64,000 nucleotides of DNA, taken from the NCBI RefSeq assembly GCF_029087225.1, contig NZ_JARFJD010000013.1, positions 1-64,000 of the forward strand, read 5' to 3'. Both the position numbers and the translations under genes were made by a program. Source of the stretch: Limnobacter olei (GTDB lineage Bacteria; Pseudomonadota; Gammaproteobacteria; Burkholderiales; Burkholderiaceae_B). Below are positions 9,672 through 18,649 of this stretch, piece after piece (position 1 is the first letter of the stretch; each line of letters begins with the position of its first letter). The notes beneath the pieces are model-generated. The model worked only from the letters and a program-made list of their open reading frames with translations, was not told where the DNA came from and did not search any database.

Positions 9672-10181
9672 ATGCGAATTCACAAAACAATGCGTATTTT
9701 ACGACTGAATTTGATTCTTTGCTCGGCCATGGCCCTAGGGGTTTCCGCGTGTTCAATCATTCCGGACAACTACGTCCCCTCTTTCGTCAAACCCTACAAG
9801 TTTGATATTCAGCAGGGTAACTTCATTACCCAGCAAGACGTGGCCAAACTGCAAGTGGGCATGACCAAAGAGCAGGTGCGCTTTATTCTGGGCACACCCT
9901 TGTTGAATGACGCCTTCCACGCCAACCGCTGGGACTACGTTTACCGTTTGATGCGCGCTGGTGGACAAACCACACAATCACGTTACACCGTGATTTTCGA
10001 GAATGAACGAGTGGCCCGCCATGGTGGTGAAAACCTGCCTGCCAGCCCAACCGATTTGTTGGGCCCAGACAGCACCACCAAAGTGCCGACGGAACCCTTG
10101 CCCTCGGAAAAACCAGCCGAAGACATCAAGGATTCTGAATCTGCAGTGGGCGGCACAGAACGCGCACCCGTACTTAAATAA
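9672..10181 (+). CDS. bamE: Outer membrane assembly lipoprotein BamE (OmlA/SmpA)
   Basis: Small lipoprotein of the BAM complex that inserts beta-barrel proteins. It has a signal peptide with a lipobox ending in cysteine 27 (VSAC), or cysteine 21 if translation starts at the second Met (9690). The SmpA/OmlA fold follows, with the conserved [18 protein letters not shown] and HANRWDYVY segments. Its 169 residues include a Pro/Glu/Lys-rich C-terminal tail that is probably disordered. It lies 6 bp before dapB (likely co-transcribed) and is divergent from fur. Confidence 0.95.
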   Translation: MRIHKTMRILRLNLILCSAMALGVSACSIIPDNYVPSFVKPYKFDIQQGNFITQQDVAKLQVGMTKEQVRFILGTPLLNDAFHANRWDYVYRLMRAGGQTTQSRYTVIFENERVARHGGENLPASPTDLLGPDSTTKVPTEPLPSEKPAEDIKDSESAVGGTERAPVLK

Positions 10182-10187
10182 ATAGCC

Positions 10188-11006
10188 ATGACCAAGCCAA
10201 TTCAAATTGCAATTGCCGGCGCCAGTGGGCGCATGGGCAAAACATTGATCGAAGCCATTTTGAACCACCCCGACTGCGAACTCGCCGGTGCTTTTGATCA
10301 AGCTGGTTCACCCAGCATTGGTCGAGATGCTGGCGACTTCATGGGTATTTCATCGGGAGTACTGGTTACCGACAATGCGGACACCGCCCTCGTCAATGCC
10401 GATGTGTTAATCGACTTCACCCGCCCCGAGGGCACTTTGCACCACTTGGCCTTGTGCGAGAAACACGGCGTGAAGGCCGTGATTGGCACCACAGGGTTCG
10501 AACCGAAACAACTGGAAGCGCTGAAAAAAGCATCCGAGAAAGTGGCCATGGTGTGGTCTCCCAATATGGCGGTTGGCGTAAACGCCACATTCAAACTGCT
10601 GGAAGTGGCTGCAAAAATTTTGTCACAAGGCTACGACATCGAAGTCATCGAAGCCCACCACAGCAAAAAAGTAGATGCCCCTTCGGGCACTGCATTGCGC
10701 ATGGGCGAAGTGGTTGCCAAGGGCCTGGGGGTTGATCTTCAAGACGTAGGCGTTTTCGCCCGGGAAGGCATTACCGGCGAGCGCAAGGCCGGCACCATCG
10801 GCTTCTCGACCATTCGTGGTGGCGATATTGTGGGCGACCACACTGTACTATTTGCCGGCATTGGCGAGCGTATTGAAATTACGCACAAATCTTCAAGTCG
10901 CATGACTTATGCACAAGGCTCAATTCGGGCAGCCCAGTTTTTGATTGGTCATGAAAAAGGTTTGTTTGACATGCAAGACGTGTTGGGCTTGAAAACTTTG
11001 TTTTAA
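10188..11006 (+). CDS. dapB: 4-hydroxy-tetrahydrodipicolinate reductase
   Basis: NAD(P)H-dependent reduction in the diaminopimelate/lysine pathway; cytoplasmic. The 272 residues are full length. The Rossmann motif GASGRMG is at residues 11-17, and the signature with the catalytic histidine pair 157-158 and K161 precedes DAPSGTA at 164-170. Its 6-bp spacing from bamE suggests one transcript. Confidence 0.98.
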   Translation: MTKPIQIAIAGASGRMGKTLIEAILNHPDCELAGAFDQAGSPSIGRDAGDFMGISSGVLVTDNADTALVNADVLIDFTRPEGTLHHLALCEKHGVKAVIGTTGFEPKQLEALKKASEKVAMVWSPNMAVGVNATFKLLEVAAKILSQGYDIEVIEAHHSKKVDAPSGTALRMGEVVAKGLGVDLQDVGVFAREGITGERKAGTIGFSTIRGGDIVGDHTVLFAGIGERIEITHKSSSRMTYAQGSIRAAQFLIGHEKGLFDMQDVLGLKTLF

Positions 11007-11111
11007 CCTAAAGCGAAACTGTAGTAGATTGCCGTAAGCAACTGTATAGTCAAGTTAAAATACCAACAACAGCAACCCTCGGGAACTATTACCCGAAGAT
11101 GGAGCCAGCCA

Positions 11112-11339
11112 ATGACGCAATCACTGCTTGCGAAACTCGACGAACTTCAAGTCAAAGTGTCCAGCCTGGCCAAAGCCCTTGAGCAGAGCCGCTTCGACAA
11201 CAAGTCGGCCAAGGAACAAATTGAAGCCCTGCGCCGAGAAAATGAATTGCTTCACAAAAAAGTGAATCATGCACAAGGTCAAATCAACCAAATGCTGAAT
11301 CAATGGTTCCCTGAACTTGAATTGAACTCGGAGGAATAA
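11112..11339 (+). CDS. Short coiled-coil protein upstream of zapA (ZapB-like)
   Basis: A 75-residue protein, almost entirely amphipathic heptad helix (about residues 3-65), ending in an acidic tail. No catalytic motif. Its position directly before zapA, with its stop codon next to the zapA start, matches the small coiled-coil gene often found there in beta- and gammaproteobacteria and sometimes named ZapB or TIGR02449. A role in Z-ring assembly is inferred from this position and the coiled coil; sequence alone does not prove it. Confidence 0.8.
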   Translation: MTQSLLAKLDELQVKVSSLAKALEQSRFDNKSAKEQIEALRRENELLHKKVNHAQGQINQMLNQWFPELELNSEE

Positions 11340-11675
11340 TTGGAAGCACTTGACGTAAAAATCATGGGCCGGGAATTCCGCATTGCCTGCAAGCCCGAAG
11401 AACGCGCAGCCTTGCAGCAAGCTGTCAATATTGTAGAAACAAAAATGTCTAGCATCCGCAACACTGGTAAGGTGGTCGGGCTTGATAAAATCGCAGTCAT
11501 GGCGGCCTTACAAATCGCGCATGAATCGCTCGTTGGTAGTAACCCTTCCAACCCTGTTTTAGGACTGGACATTGAGACGATTGAGCGTAAAATCGAGGCT
11601 ATCGAACAAATGGTTGATGGCAGCCTGAACAATGCGGCTGCTGGCAAGCCCAAGAATGCCGACTTGTTCGAATAA
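11340..11675 (+). CDS. zapA: Cell division protein ZapA
   Basis: Cross-links FtsZ filaments at the division septum. The start is TTG at 11340, immediately after the stop of the upstream coiled-coil gene; GGAGG at 11330-11334 lies 5 nt before it, and residues 1-13 match the family N-terminus, which the later ATG would remove. The 111-residue protein has the ZapA N-terminal fold (VKIMGREFRIAC) and a C-terminal coiled-coil helix ending in an Asn/Ala/Lys-rich tail. 6S RNA begins just downstream. Confidence 0.93.
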   Translation: MEALDVKIMGREFRIACKPEERAALQQAVNIVETKMSSIRNTGKVVGLDKIAVMAALQIAHESLVGSNPSNPVLGLDIETIERKIEAIEQMVDGSLNNAAAGKPKNADLFE

Positions 11676-11690
11676 AGAATTTTGTTTTAT

Positions 11691-11866
11691 CTCTGCCGTG
11701 TCTGTATTGGTCAGTATTCCGTGAACCAATATCTGTGATCCCGGTTGCGGACTTTTCAGGGTCGGTGTGATTCCCTCTTTGTCAGGGAAACCTAAAGACC
11801 CTAATACTGCGACCCACTTGAACCTTAGGTTCAGGGATCGGGCCAGTATGGCATCGGCAGAGACCC
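11691..11866 (+). ncRNA. ssrS: 6S RNA (ssrS)
   Basis: About 175-nt regulator that traps sigma-70 RNA polymerase in stationary phase by mimicking an open promoter. The closing stem pairs CTCTGCCG (11691-11698) with CGGCAGAG (11855-11862). The 3' half resembles the E. coli RNA: an ACTGCGACCCAC segment, then a CTTGAACCTTAGGTTCAGG hairpin, then the GGCATCGGCAGAG arm. It lies directly after zapA, a widespread location for ssrS, and is followed by a strong intrinsic terminator. The exact ends are estimated from the stem. Confidence 0.92.
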
Positions 11867-11875
11867 CCACACCGG

Positions 11876-11910
11876 GGCGATTGAACCTATGTTCAGTCGC
11901 CTCTTTTTTT
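11876..11910 (+). terminator. Intrinsic terminator after 6S RNA
   Basis: Stem GGCGA (11876-11880) with TCGCC (11897-11901), extended inward by TTGAAC/GTTCAG around a CTAT loop, followed by a T-tract to 11910. It ends the zapA/6S transcription unit. Confidence 0.9.
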
Positions 11911-11948
11911 ATTCTGTCCAGATTCAAACCAAAAAAAATTTAATCACC

Positions 11949-12761
11949 ATGTTCGATCCGGTTTTTATAGTTTCACTGCTTGTTTTGGGTGTAGTCAGCG
12001 GCGTGTTGGCTGGCTTGTTGGGCATTGGTGGCGGCATGCTGCTGGTGCCCTTTCTCACTTTCCTGATGGTTAGCCAGGGCGTGCCCGTCGAGCATGTGGT
12101 GCACTCCTCCATTGCCACCTCACTGGCCATCATCATGTTTACCAGCATTTCGAGCATGCGTGCTCACCACAAGGCTGGCGCGGTGCGGTGGGACATCGTG
12201 AAGTTCCTCACCCCAGGTATTCTCATCGGTGGGTTTATTGGATCGAAAGTGGTGTCTTACTTACCTACCAAAGAACTGGCCTTGGTATTCGGTGCTTTTG
12301 TTATTTTTTCCGCTTACCAAATGTATGCCGACAAGAAACCCAAACCAAGCCGCACTTTGCCGGGAAAAACAGGTCTTGCGGCTGTGGGTGGCGTAATTGG
12401 AGCAGCCTCGGCAATTGTAGGCGCCGGAGGTGGGTTTCTGTCGGTGCCCTTCATGGTGTGGAGCAACATCAACCTGCGCAATGCGGTGGCAACATCAGCT
12501 GCCTTGGGTTTTCCGATTGCCGTGTTTTCAAGTGCCGCTTACGTAATCAACGGACAACACTTGCAAGGCATGCCAGCTGGGTCCCTAGGCTATGTTTATT
12601 TGCCCGCTGTGGCCTGCGTGGCAGTGATGAGCGTGCTATTTGCCCCTTATGGTGCAAAACTGGCGCACACCCTGCCTGTCAAAAAGATCAAGCGCATTTT
12701 TGCACTGCTGCTAGCTTTCATTGCCATGTCCATGATTTACAAAGCAGTTACCGGCTTCTAA
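11949..12761 (+). CDS. Sulfite exporter TauE/SafE family permease
   Basis: Predicted inner-membrane transporter of the TauE/SafE (DUF81) family, which exports sulfite, sulfoacetate or similar organosulfur anions; the substrate here is unknown. The 270-residue product has about eight hydrophobic segments and two internal repeats, each with the family's glycine-rich GLLGIGGG (N-half) and GAGGGF (C-half) motifs. The ATG at 11949 is used because it starts directly before the first membrane segment. It lies just after the 6S RNA terminator and converges with lgt with only 7 bp between stops. Confidence 0.9.
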   Translation: MFDPVFIVSLLVLGVVSGVLAGLLGIGGGMLLVPFLTFLMVSQGVPVEHVVHSSIATSLAIIMFTSISSMRAHHKAGAVRWDIVKFLTPGILIGGFIGSKVVSYLPTKELALVFGAFVIFSAYQMYADKKPKPSRTLPGKTGLAAVGGVIGAASAIVGAGGGFLSVPFMVWSNINLRNAVATSAALGFPIAVFSSAAYVINGQHLQGMPAGSLGYVYLPAVACVAVMSVLFAPYGAKLAHTLPVKKIKRIFALLLAFIAMSMIYKAVTGF

Positions 12762-12768
12762 TTCATTA

Positions 12769-13617
12769 TCACTTGCTGCGTTTGCTGCCCTTGCCTGCTT
12801 TTGCCTGGGCAGCTTCCAACGCAGTCATGGTTTCAAGCCCTGTGGGCTTGTTTCTTGACCATGCCAACAAGGCGAACCCACCCAGAATCATGGGCACACA
12901 CAACCATTGCCCCATCGACAATCCCAGAGAAAGTGTACCCAAAAAGCGGTCTGGCTCGCGGGCATACTCCACCACAAAACGGGCGGCACCATAGCCAATC
13001 AAAAACCAGGCTGACACTGCCGCACGCGGGCGTGGCTTGCTGGCGAACCACCAAAGCCCAATGAACAAGGCAATACCTTCCAAACTCATTTGGTAGAGCT
13101 GTGATGGGTGGCGTGCAACTGCATCGCCCGCCTGCGGAAACACAACCCCCCACCAGCCATCGGTCGGGCGCCCCCACAACTCACCATTGATAAAGTTGCC
13201 AAGGCGACCCAAGGCCAATCCGATTGGTACGGCAGGCGCCACGAAATCCATCACATCAAAAAACTTCCAGTCTTTGTACCTGCCGTAAATAAAACACACC
13301 AGCAACACGCCCAGAAAACCGCCATGAAACGACATCCCACCTTCCCAAATTGCGAGAATTTCGCCAGGGTTGGCCATGTAATAATCGGGCTTGTAAAAAA
13401 ATACATAGCCCAATCGACCACCCAGAATGACGCCCAAGACGGCCCAGGTCAGCATATTGTCCACATCAGACATCTTGATGGCTGGGAACAAATGCAAGCG
13501 GCGCTTGGCCAGCATGATGAAGGCAACAAAAGCCAACAAATACATCAAACCGTACCAGCGAATGGCCACAGGGCCGATCGAAATGGCAATGGGATCGAAT
13601 TCAGGATGTACAAACAT
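12769..13617 (-). CDS. lgt: Prolipoprotein diacylglyceryl transferase
   Basis: Transfers diacylglycerol from phosphatidylglycerol to lipobox cysteines, the first step of lipoprotein maturation, at the inner membrane. The start at 13617 (MFVHPEFDP) fits the family N-terminus; a TTG 30 nt upstream is possible. The 282 residues contain about seven membrane helices, the HGGF motif at 98-101, and the Lgt signature [13 protein letters not shown]. The C-terminal tail is basic and rich in Lys/Ala. It is divergent from ilvD. Confidence 0.96.
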   Translation of the reverse strand: MFVHPEFDPIAISIGPVAIRWYGLMYLLAFVAFIMLAKRRLHLFPAIKMSDVDNMLTWAVLGVILGGRLGYVFFYKPDYYMANPGEILAIWEGGMSFHGGFLGVLLVCFIYGRYKDWKFFDVMDFVAPAVPIGLALGRLGNFINGELWGRPTDGWWGVVFPQAGDAVARHPSQLYQMSLEGIALFIGLWWFASKPRPRAAVSAWFLIGYGAARFVVEYAREPDRFLGTLSLGLSMGQWLCVPMILGGFALLAWSRNKPTGLETMTALEAAQAKAGKGSKRSK

Positions 13618-13761
13618 GGAAAACCCGGAATGTGAAAAACCGTTCAATTGTACTGCCCTAGGGACTACCCTTTGATGAATGAAGGTCTTCCTGCGCCCAG
13701 CGGAGCATCATAAAATGGTAAATTCTCGTTTTGAATCCAATTCCACCTGCGAGCTTTTGCA

Positions 13762-15450
13762 ATGAGCATCAATCGACGTTCCAAGAACATCACCCAGGGC
13801 GTGGCCCGTTCGCCCAACCGCGCGATGTACTTCGCCATGGGTTACAAAGACGAAGACTTCAACAACCCCATGATCGGTATCGCCAACGGTCACTCGACCA
13901 TCACCCCTTGCAACAGCGGCTTGCAGCCTTTGGCCGATGCGGCAGTGAAAGCGGTGAAAGAAGCTGGCGGTAATCCACAAATTTTCGGAACGCCAACCAT
14001 CTCCGATGGCATGAGCATGGGCACTGAGGGCATGAAGTATTCACTGGTCAGCCGTGAAGTGATTGCTGACTGTATCGAAACTGCGGTGCAAGGCCAGTGG
14101 ATGGATGGGGTTCTGGTCATCGGTGGCTGCGACAAGAACATGCCTGGTGGCATGATCGGCATGGCCCGCATGAATGTGCCCGGCATTTATGTTTATGGCG
14201 GCACCATCAAGCCTGGGCGTTACAAAGGCAAAGACCTGACAATTGTGTCTGCCTTCGAAGCGGTGGGTGAATTCACTGCTGGCCGCATGAGCGAAGAAGA
14301 TTTCAAGGGCATCGAGAAGAATGCATGCCCAAGTTCTGGTTCTTGTGGCGGCATGTACACAGCCAACACCATGAGCTCGGCATTCGAGGCATTGGGCATG
14401 AGCCTGCCCTACTCCAGCACCATGTCAAATATCGATGCGGAAAAGGTCACTTCGACTGAAGAATCAGCTCGCGTGCTGATCGAAGCGGTGCGCAACGACC
14501 TGAAGCCCCGGGACATCATTACCAAAAAGTCGATTGAAAATGCAGTGGCTGTGCTGATGGCCACTGGCGGATCGACCAATGCTGTGCTGCACTTCCTGGC
14601 CATCGCCAAGGCAGCGGATGTGGCCTGGAGCTACGAGGACTTCGAACGCGTGCGCCTGCGTACACCTGTCATTTGCAATTTGAAGCCTTCTGGTCAGTAT
14701 GTTGCAACCGACCTGCACGACGCGGGTGGTATTCCACAAGTCATGAAGATTTTGCTGGACGCAGGCCTGCTGCACGGCGATTGCATCACGATTACCGGCA
14801 AAACGATTGCTGAAACACTGGCAGATATTCCGTCAGTGCCCCGTGCAGATCAAAACGTGATCATGCCAATCGAGAAAGCCCTGTACAAGCAAGGTCACTT
14901 GGCGATTTTGAAAGGCAACCTGGCACCTGAAGGTGCTGTGGCCAAGATTACCGGCTTGAAGAACCCGGTGATTACTGGCCCAGCCAAGGTATTTGACGAC
15001 GAACAAAGCGCGATGGACGCAATTTTGGGCGACAAAATCAAAGACGGCGATGTGATTATTCTTCGCTATCTGGGCCCCAAAGGCGGCCCTGGCATGCCAG
15101 AAATGCTGGCTCCAACTTCAGCTATTATTGGCAAAGGTCTCGGCGAAACTGTGGGCTTGATTACGGACGGTCGTTTTTCTGGCGGTACCTGGGGCATGGT
15201 GGTAGGCCACGTTGCACCGGAAGCTTACGTTGGTGGCCCAATTGCGCTGATCAAGGAAGGCGACTCCATCACCATGGATGCGCACCAGAAATTGTTACAA
15301 ATCAACGTAAGCGACGAGGAATTGGCAAAGCGTCGTGAAAGCTGGGTGAAACCCAAACCACGTTACACCACGGGTGTTCTGGCCAAGTTCGCAGCCTTGG
15401 CCAGCAGCGCCAGCAAAGGTGCCGTCACCGATGGTGATCTCGACCTGTAA
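13762..15450 (+). CDS. ilvD: Dihydroxy-acid dehydratase
   Basis: Fe-S dehydratase that makes the 2-keto acids of valine, leucine and isoleucine; cytoplasmic. The 562 residues are full length. Cysteines 50, 123 (GGCDKN at 121-126) and 195 (SSGSCGG) are the conserved cluster ligands. The C-terminal [14 protein letters not shown] segment carries the catalytic serine region. A strong terminator follows at once. With the liv transporter about 2 kb away, both synthesis and uptake of branched-chain amino acids are encoded in this region, though not as one operon. Confidence 0.98.
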   Translation: MSINRRSKNITQGVARSPNRAMYFAMGYKDEDFNNPMIGIANGHSTITPCNSGLQPLADAAVKAVKEAGGNPQIFGTPTISDGMSMGTEGMKYSLVSREVIADCIETAVQGQWMDGVLVIGGCDKNMPGGMIGMARMNVPGIYVYGGTIKPGRYKGKDLTIVSAFEAVGEFTAGRMSEEDFKGIEKNACPSSGSCGGMYTANTMSSAFEALGMSLPYSSTMSNIDAEKVTSTEESARVLIEAVRNDLKPRDIITKKSIENAVAVLMATGGSTNAVLHFLAIAKAADVAWSYEDFERVRLRTPVICNLKPSGQYVATDLHDAGGIPQVMKILLDAGLLHGDCITITGKTIAETLADIPSVPRADQNVIMPIEKALYKQGHLAILKGNLAPEGAVAKITGLKNPVITGPAKVFDDEQSAMDAILGDKIKDGDVIILRYLGPKGGPGMPEMLAPTSAIIGKGLGETVGLITDGRFSGGTWGMVVGHVAPEAYVGGPIALIKEGDSITMDAHQKLLQINVSDEELAKRRESWVKPKPRYTTGVLAKFAALASSASKGAVTDGDLDL

Positions 15451-15462
15451 ACTTGCAAACGC

Positions 15463-15714
15463 TTACCTAAAAGGAAAACCCCGGCGCTGGCGTCGGGGTT
15501 TTTTGTTTTGAAAATGTCGAATTCGTGCCTCTAGCTGACGCTTTCTAAACTGCTGTCGGCGCACATCCAAGCCAAGCCAGGGTTCAAAAAGTTCAAACCA
15601 GCAAATGGCCATGAGGAAAGGCAAAGCAATGGAGAACCATTCCCAATTGCTTACGGGATGTACACCGCCTAGTTTCATTGTGAGCAAAAGGATGCCCAGA
15701 AGGATAAAAATCAT
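15463..15714 (-). CDS. Small Trp-rich membrane protein (TIGR04438-like)
   Basis: An 83-residue protein with two hydrophobic helices (about 1-18 and 26-43), tryptophans at the membrane edges (NWEW, CWFELFEPW), then a strongly basic Arg/Lys-rich cytoplasmic tail. This architecture matches the small Trp-rich protein family of Burkholderiales; its function is unknown. It converges on ilvD 12 bp away, and its last codons run through the ilvD terminator hairpin, which accounts for the KKPRRQRRG tail. No other coding frame in the interval is better supported. Confidence 0.8.
   Translation of the reverse strand: MIFILLGILLLTMKLGGVHPVSNWEWFSIALPFLMAICWFELFEPWLGLDVRRQQFRKRQLEARIRHFQNKKPRRQRRGFPFR
15475..15504 (+). 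terminator. Intrinsic terminator of ilvD
   Basis: GC-rich stem CCCCGGCG...CGTCGGGG (15479-15498) preceded by AAAA and followed by TTTTTT (15499-15504). The flanks make it potentially bidirectional. It lies inside the 3' end of the convergent Trp-rich protein gene. Confidence 0.9.
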
Positions 15715-15764
15715 GCTGTTTCACATGACAAACAACTGCGTTGTCTGCCAAAATGACGCCCGAG

Positions 15765-15783
15765 ACGTTATTAACGTGATAAC
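15765..15783 (+). promoter_or_regulatory. Palindrome upstream of the cytochrome c gene
   Basis: ACGTTA-T-TAACGT (15765-15777) is a perfect 6-1-6 palindrome, and GTTAT (15767-15771) also pairs with ATAAC (15779-15783). It sits 24 nt before the cytochrome c start, between divergent genes, where a regulator or the promoter might act. No -10/-35 pair could be assigned with confidence. Confidence 0.4.
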
Positions 15784-15806
15784 TGTAACAAAGTGAGGAG
15801 TTCAGT

Positions 15807-16115
15807 ATGATCAAGCAAATGGGTGTCTTGGCGATTGCAGCCACCATGGTTGCTCTACCGTTGTCAGCCAGCGCCGACGAAGCATTGGCCAAGAGCAAAG
15901 CCTGCTTGGCCTGTCACCAGGTTCAGAAAAAAGTGGTTGGTCCGGCTTTTAAAGACGTGGCTGCCAAGTACAAAGGTCAAGCAGGTGCAGAAGCCATGCT
16001 CGCCGGCAAAATCAAGAACGGCACCAAGGGTACTTGGGGCCCAGTGCCCATGCCTGCACAAAACGTGACCGAAGACGAAGCCAAGAAATTGGCCGCTTGG
16101 GTACTGTCACTGTAA
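15807..16115 (+). CDS. Small periplasmic class I cytochrome c (c-551/c8 type)
   Basis: Soluble electron carrier. The 102-residue precursor has a signal peptide (about 1-23, cleaved after ASA), the heme motif CLACH at 33-37, and the probable axial methionine 82 in the GPVPMPAQ loop. The mature length of about 79 residues fits c-551-type proteins that feed terminal oxidases or nitrite reductases. GAGGAG lies 7 nt before the ATG. The gene is monocistronic, with a strong terminator after it. Confidence 0.93.
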   Translation: MIKQMGVLAIAATMVALPLSASADEALAKSKACLACHQVQKKVVGPAFKDVAAKYKGQAGAEAMLAGKIKNGTKGTWGPVPMPAQNVTEDEAKKLAAWVLSL

Positions 16116-16137
16116 TCAGCCCATAAGCAAGTCAAAA

Positions 16138-16167
16138 AGCCAAGGTGTTGCGCCTTGGCTTTTTTTC
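16138..16167 (+). terminator. Intrinsic terminator after cytochrome c
   Basis: Perfect stem AGCCAAGG (16138-16145) with CCTTGGCT (16153-16160), followed by seven T residues (16161-16167). Confidence 0.95.
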
Positions 16168-16182
16168 ATTCCAACTTAACAA

Positions 16183-17166
16183 TTAAGACCCGTCAAACTG
16201 AATGTTCTGCTTTTTCACCAAAGCGTGCATTCGTTCCATTTCCTGCCTGATTTCAGCCGAATGTTGAGCGGGTGTGTTCCCCACAGGCTCTGCACCGCTG
16301 GCCCGCAGGCGTTCTTGAACTTCCGGTAGCTTGAGAACTTTCACTGTGGCGGCGTTCAACTTTTGAACAATGGAATCGGGAGTGGCCGCAGGTGCAACCA
16401 ACCCATACCAAACCGGTTCATTCACTGCCGTTAATCCCAACTCTTTGAAGGTGGGTACATTCGGAAGTGATTCAAGCCGGTTAGGCCAGGCCACAGCCAA
16501 GGCGCGCAGGCGATCCGCCTTGATGTGCGACATGGATGAAGGCAGATTGTCGAACATCATGTCCACAGACCCGCCCAGCAGGTCATTCAGCGCAGGGCCG
16601 GCACCGCGATACGGCACATGCAGAATATCAGTGCCTGTTTCAACCTTGAACTGCTCACCCACCATTTGCTGAATACTGCACTGCCCTGATGTTGCAAAAC
16701 TCAACTTGCCCGGGTTCTTTTTCACGTGCGTCAAAAACTGTTTGAAGTCTTGCGCGGGAAACTTTGGATTCACAGTCAAAACGTTCGGAGAACTTGCCAT
16801 ATTGGTAATGGCCTTGAAGTCTTTGACCGGGTTGTAGGGCACTTTCGGGTTGCAGGCCGAGATTACGGCATGTGTTGACAGTGTAGACACACCCAAGGTG
16901 TAACCATCGGGTGCTGCCTTGGCCACCAGGCCAGCACCAATGCTGCCACCGCCGCCACCGCGATTGTCGACGATCACAGATTGTCCCAGTTCTTTACCCA
17001 ACTTGTCCGCCACAATTCTGGCAACAATGTCAGTAGTTCCTCCCGCCGCAAACGGCACTACCAGGGTAATTGTCTTGCTGGGGTAGTTGTCAGCGATGGC
17101 TGGGCCTGTTGCACAGGTCAGCAGCATTGCAGTGAATAGTGTTTTTTTGATACCGCAGAAAATCAT
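16183..17166 (-). CDS. Bug/TctC-family periplasmic solute-binding protein
   Basis: Receptor of the tripartite tricarboxylate transporter (TTT) family, expanded in Burkholderiales; ligands are usually carboxylates, unknown here. The 327 residues include a signal peptide (about 1-25, ending GPAIAD), then the family-defining YPSKTITLVVPFAAGG segment, a GPDGYTL-like APDGYTLG motif, and SFATSGQ..QQMVGEQF in the second half. No TctA or TctB membrane subunit lies nearby, so this is an orphan receptor that would need to work with a transporter encoded elsewhere. GGAG lies 7 nt before the ATG at 17166. Confidence 0.93.
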   Translation of the reverse strand: MIFCGIKKTLFTAMLLTCATGPAIADNYPSKTITLVVPFAAGGTTDIVARIVADKLGKELGQSVIVDNRGGGGGSIGAGLVAKAAPDGYTLGVSTLSTHAVISACNPKVPYNPVKDFKAITNMASSPNVLTVNPKFPAQDFKQFLTHVKKNPGKLSFATSGQCSIQQMVGEQFKVETGTDILHVPYRGAGPALNDLLGGSVDMMFDNLPSSMSHIKADRLRALAVAWPNRLESLPNVPTFKELGLTAVNEPVWYGLVAPAATPDSIVQKLNAATVKVLKLPEVQERLRASGAEPVGNTPAQHSAEIRQEMERMHALVKKQNIQFDGS

Positions 17167-17188
17167 TCATCATCTCCACTTGTTATTG

Positions 17189-17212
17189 GCCACAACCTGA
17201 GGCGGTTGTGGC
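17189..17212 (-). promoter_or_regulatory. Inverted repeat before the Bug receptor gene
   Basis: Perfect 9-bp arms GCCACAACC (17189-17197) and GGTTGTGGC (17204-17212) around a 6-nt loop, ending 22 nt upstream of the ATG and just above the ribosome site. No T-run follows, so it looks like an operator or leader hairpin rather than a terminator. Confidence 0.55.
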
Positions 17213-17326
17213 TCAACACTTAAGTGGTAGGTGACAAAAAGAAGTTCGTGACTGTTAAAAATTAATTCTGATTAAATTTACAAAATAAAAATGCATCCCG
17301 AATCGGTCCAACACTGCTGGATCAAA

Positions 17327-18481
17327 TCAATTCACAACCTTGACCGGAAACTTTCCTTGAGGACCATAAGAATTCAATGTCACCGCAGCATTCAGCACAT
17401 CACCGACTTCATCAAATGCAATAGTCCCGATCACTCCTTCGTGCCGAATCTCTTTCAACTTCGGAAGATACTTCTTGGGATCTGCTGACTTTGCATTTTT
17501 CATGGCCATGCCCATGGTCATGACTGCATCGTATACAAAAGGCGCATAAACCTGAATATCCGCCTTGAACTGGGCTTTGTATCGTTTCTCGAAAGCGGGT
17601 CCGCCTGGCATCTTGCTCAAGGCCATACCGCCCTCAGCGCAAAGCACATTCGACCCCACATTGTCCCCGCCCAAACGCATCAATTCAGTTGTACAAATAC
17701 CATCACCGCCAATCAGCTTTGCCTTGATACCCAGTTGCTTCATCTGGCGCAGCATTGGGCCTGCCTGTGCGTCCATACCTCCGTAAAAAACAAGGTCTGG
17801 ATTCACGCGCTTGACCGAGGTCAAAATGGCCGCAAAGTCGGTGGCCTTATCGGTGGTGTAGTGGCGCTCCAGCACCTTTACGCCTTTGGCTTCAAGCTGC
17901 TTCGTAAAAATATCAGCCAATGGCTGTCCATAACCGGTACGGTCATCGATGACCACTACCCGCTTCACTTTCATTTCGTCGACTGCATACTTGGCCAAGG
18001 CAACGCCCAACACGCCATCGTGGGCAATTACCCTGAATACAGACTCAAACCCTTGCTTTGTCACTTTGGGTGTGGTGGCTGAAGGTGTAATTTGGGGAAT
18101 GCCGCAGTCATAATAAATACGGGATGCGGGAATGGTGGTGCCGCTGTTCAAATGCCCGACAATGCCGTTTACTTTCATGTCACACAATTTTTGCGCGACG
18201 ATGGCACCAGTTTTTGGGTCTGCGGCATCATCTTCTGCAACCAGCTGAAATTTGGCAGTGCCTCCATCCAGCTGAATTTTCATTTTATTCAAATCGTCGA
18301 TCGCCAGCCTGGCGCCTGATTCATTGTCTTTGCCGTAATGGGCCTGTGGACCCGAGAGCGGTGCAATATGCCCAATTTTCACCAACACTTCCTTACCGTA
18401 AACAGGCGTGCTCGCCAAGGCGATAAATACCGACATACCCATGAATGAATGTTTCAAATTCCGGGACCTGCAAAGGTTCAT
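17327..18481 (-). CDS. livJ: Branched-chain amino-acid ABC transporter, substrate-binding protein
   Basis: Periplasmic receptor of the LIV family (Peripla_BP_6). I chose the ATG at 18481 because GGAGG lies 5 nt upstream, inside the longer TTG reading. The 384-residue precursor has a signal peptide (about 1-31, ending PVYG), then IGHIAPLSGPQAHYGKDNE, typical of LivJ/LivK, and the conserved cysteine pair region near CDMKVNG and YYDCG. It is divergent from livHMGF (168 bp), so the complete transporter is encoded here. Leucine, isoleucine and valine are the expected ligands but are not proven by sequence. Confidence 0.94.
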   Translation of the reverse strand: MNLCRSRNLKHSFMGMSVFIALASTPVYGKEVLVKIGHIAPLSGPQAHYGKDNESGARLAIDDLNKMKIQLDGGTAKFQLVAEDDAADPKTGAIVAQKLCDMKVNGIVGHLNSGTTIPASRIYYDCGIPQITPSATTPKVTKQGFESVFRVIAHDGVLGVALAKYAVDEMKVKRVVVIDDRTGYGQPLADIFTKQLEAKGVKVLERHYTTDKATDFAAILTSVKRVNPDLVFYGGMDAQAGPMLRQMKQLGIKAKLIGGDGICTTELMRLGGDNVGSNVLCAEGGMALSKMPGGPAFEKRYKAQFKADIQVYAPFVYDAVMTMGMAMKNAKSADPKKYLPKLKEIRHEGVIGTIAFDEVGDVLNAAVTLNSYGPQGKFPVKVVN

Positions 18482-18649
18482 GATCGCCTCCAATTCGTTT
18501 TAGTGGTTAATTCATCCAATGTAGCATCTAAACCGGTAATGGGTTCAGCTGTCAATTAACTGACTTCTTTCTGAAGAAATACGCGAAACCCAAACCCAAT
18601 TTGCTCTATTCTTTTTCCGACACATCTAATTTCAATCGCATTGGCGTAC

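Noticed and set aside
9568-9756. N-terminal extension of Fur by 63 residues
   Set aside because: Fur proteins start close to the winged helix; the extension overlaps the divergent bamE gene and its promoter region.
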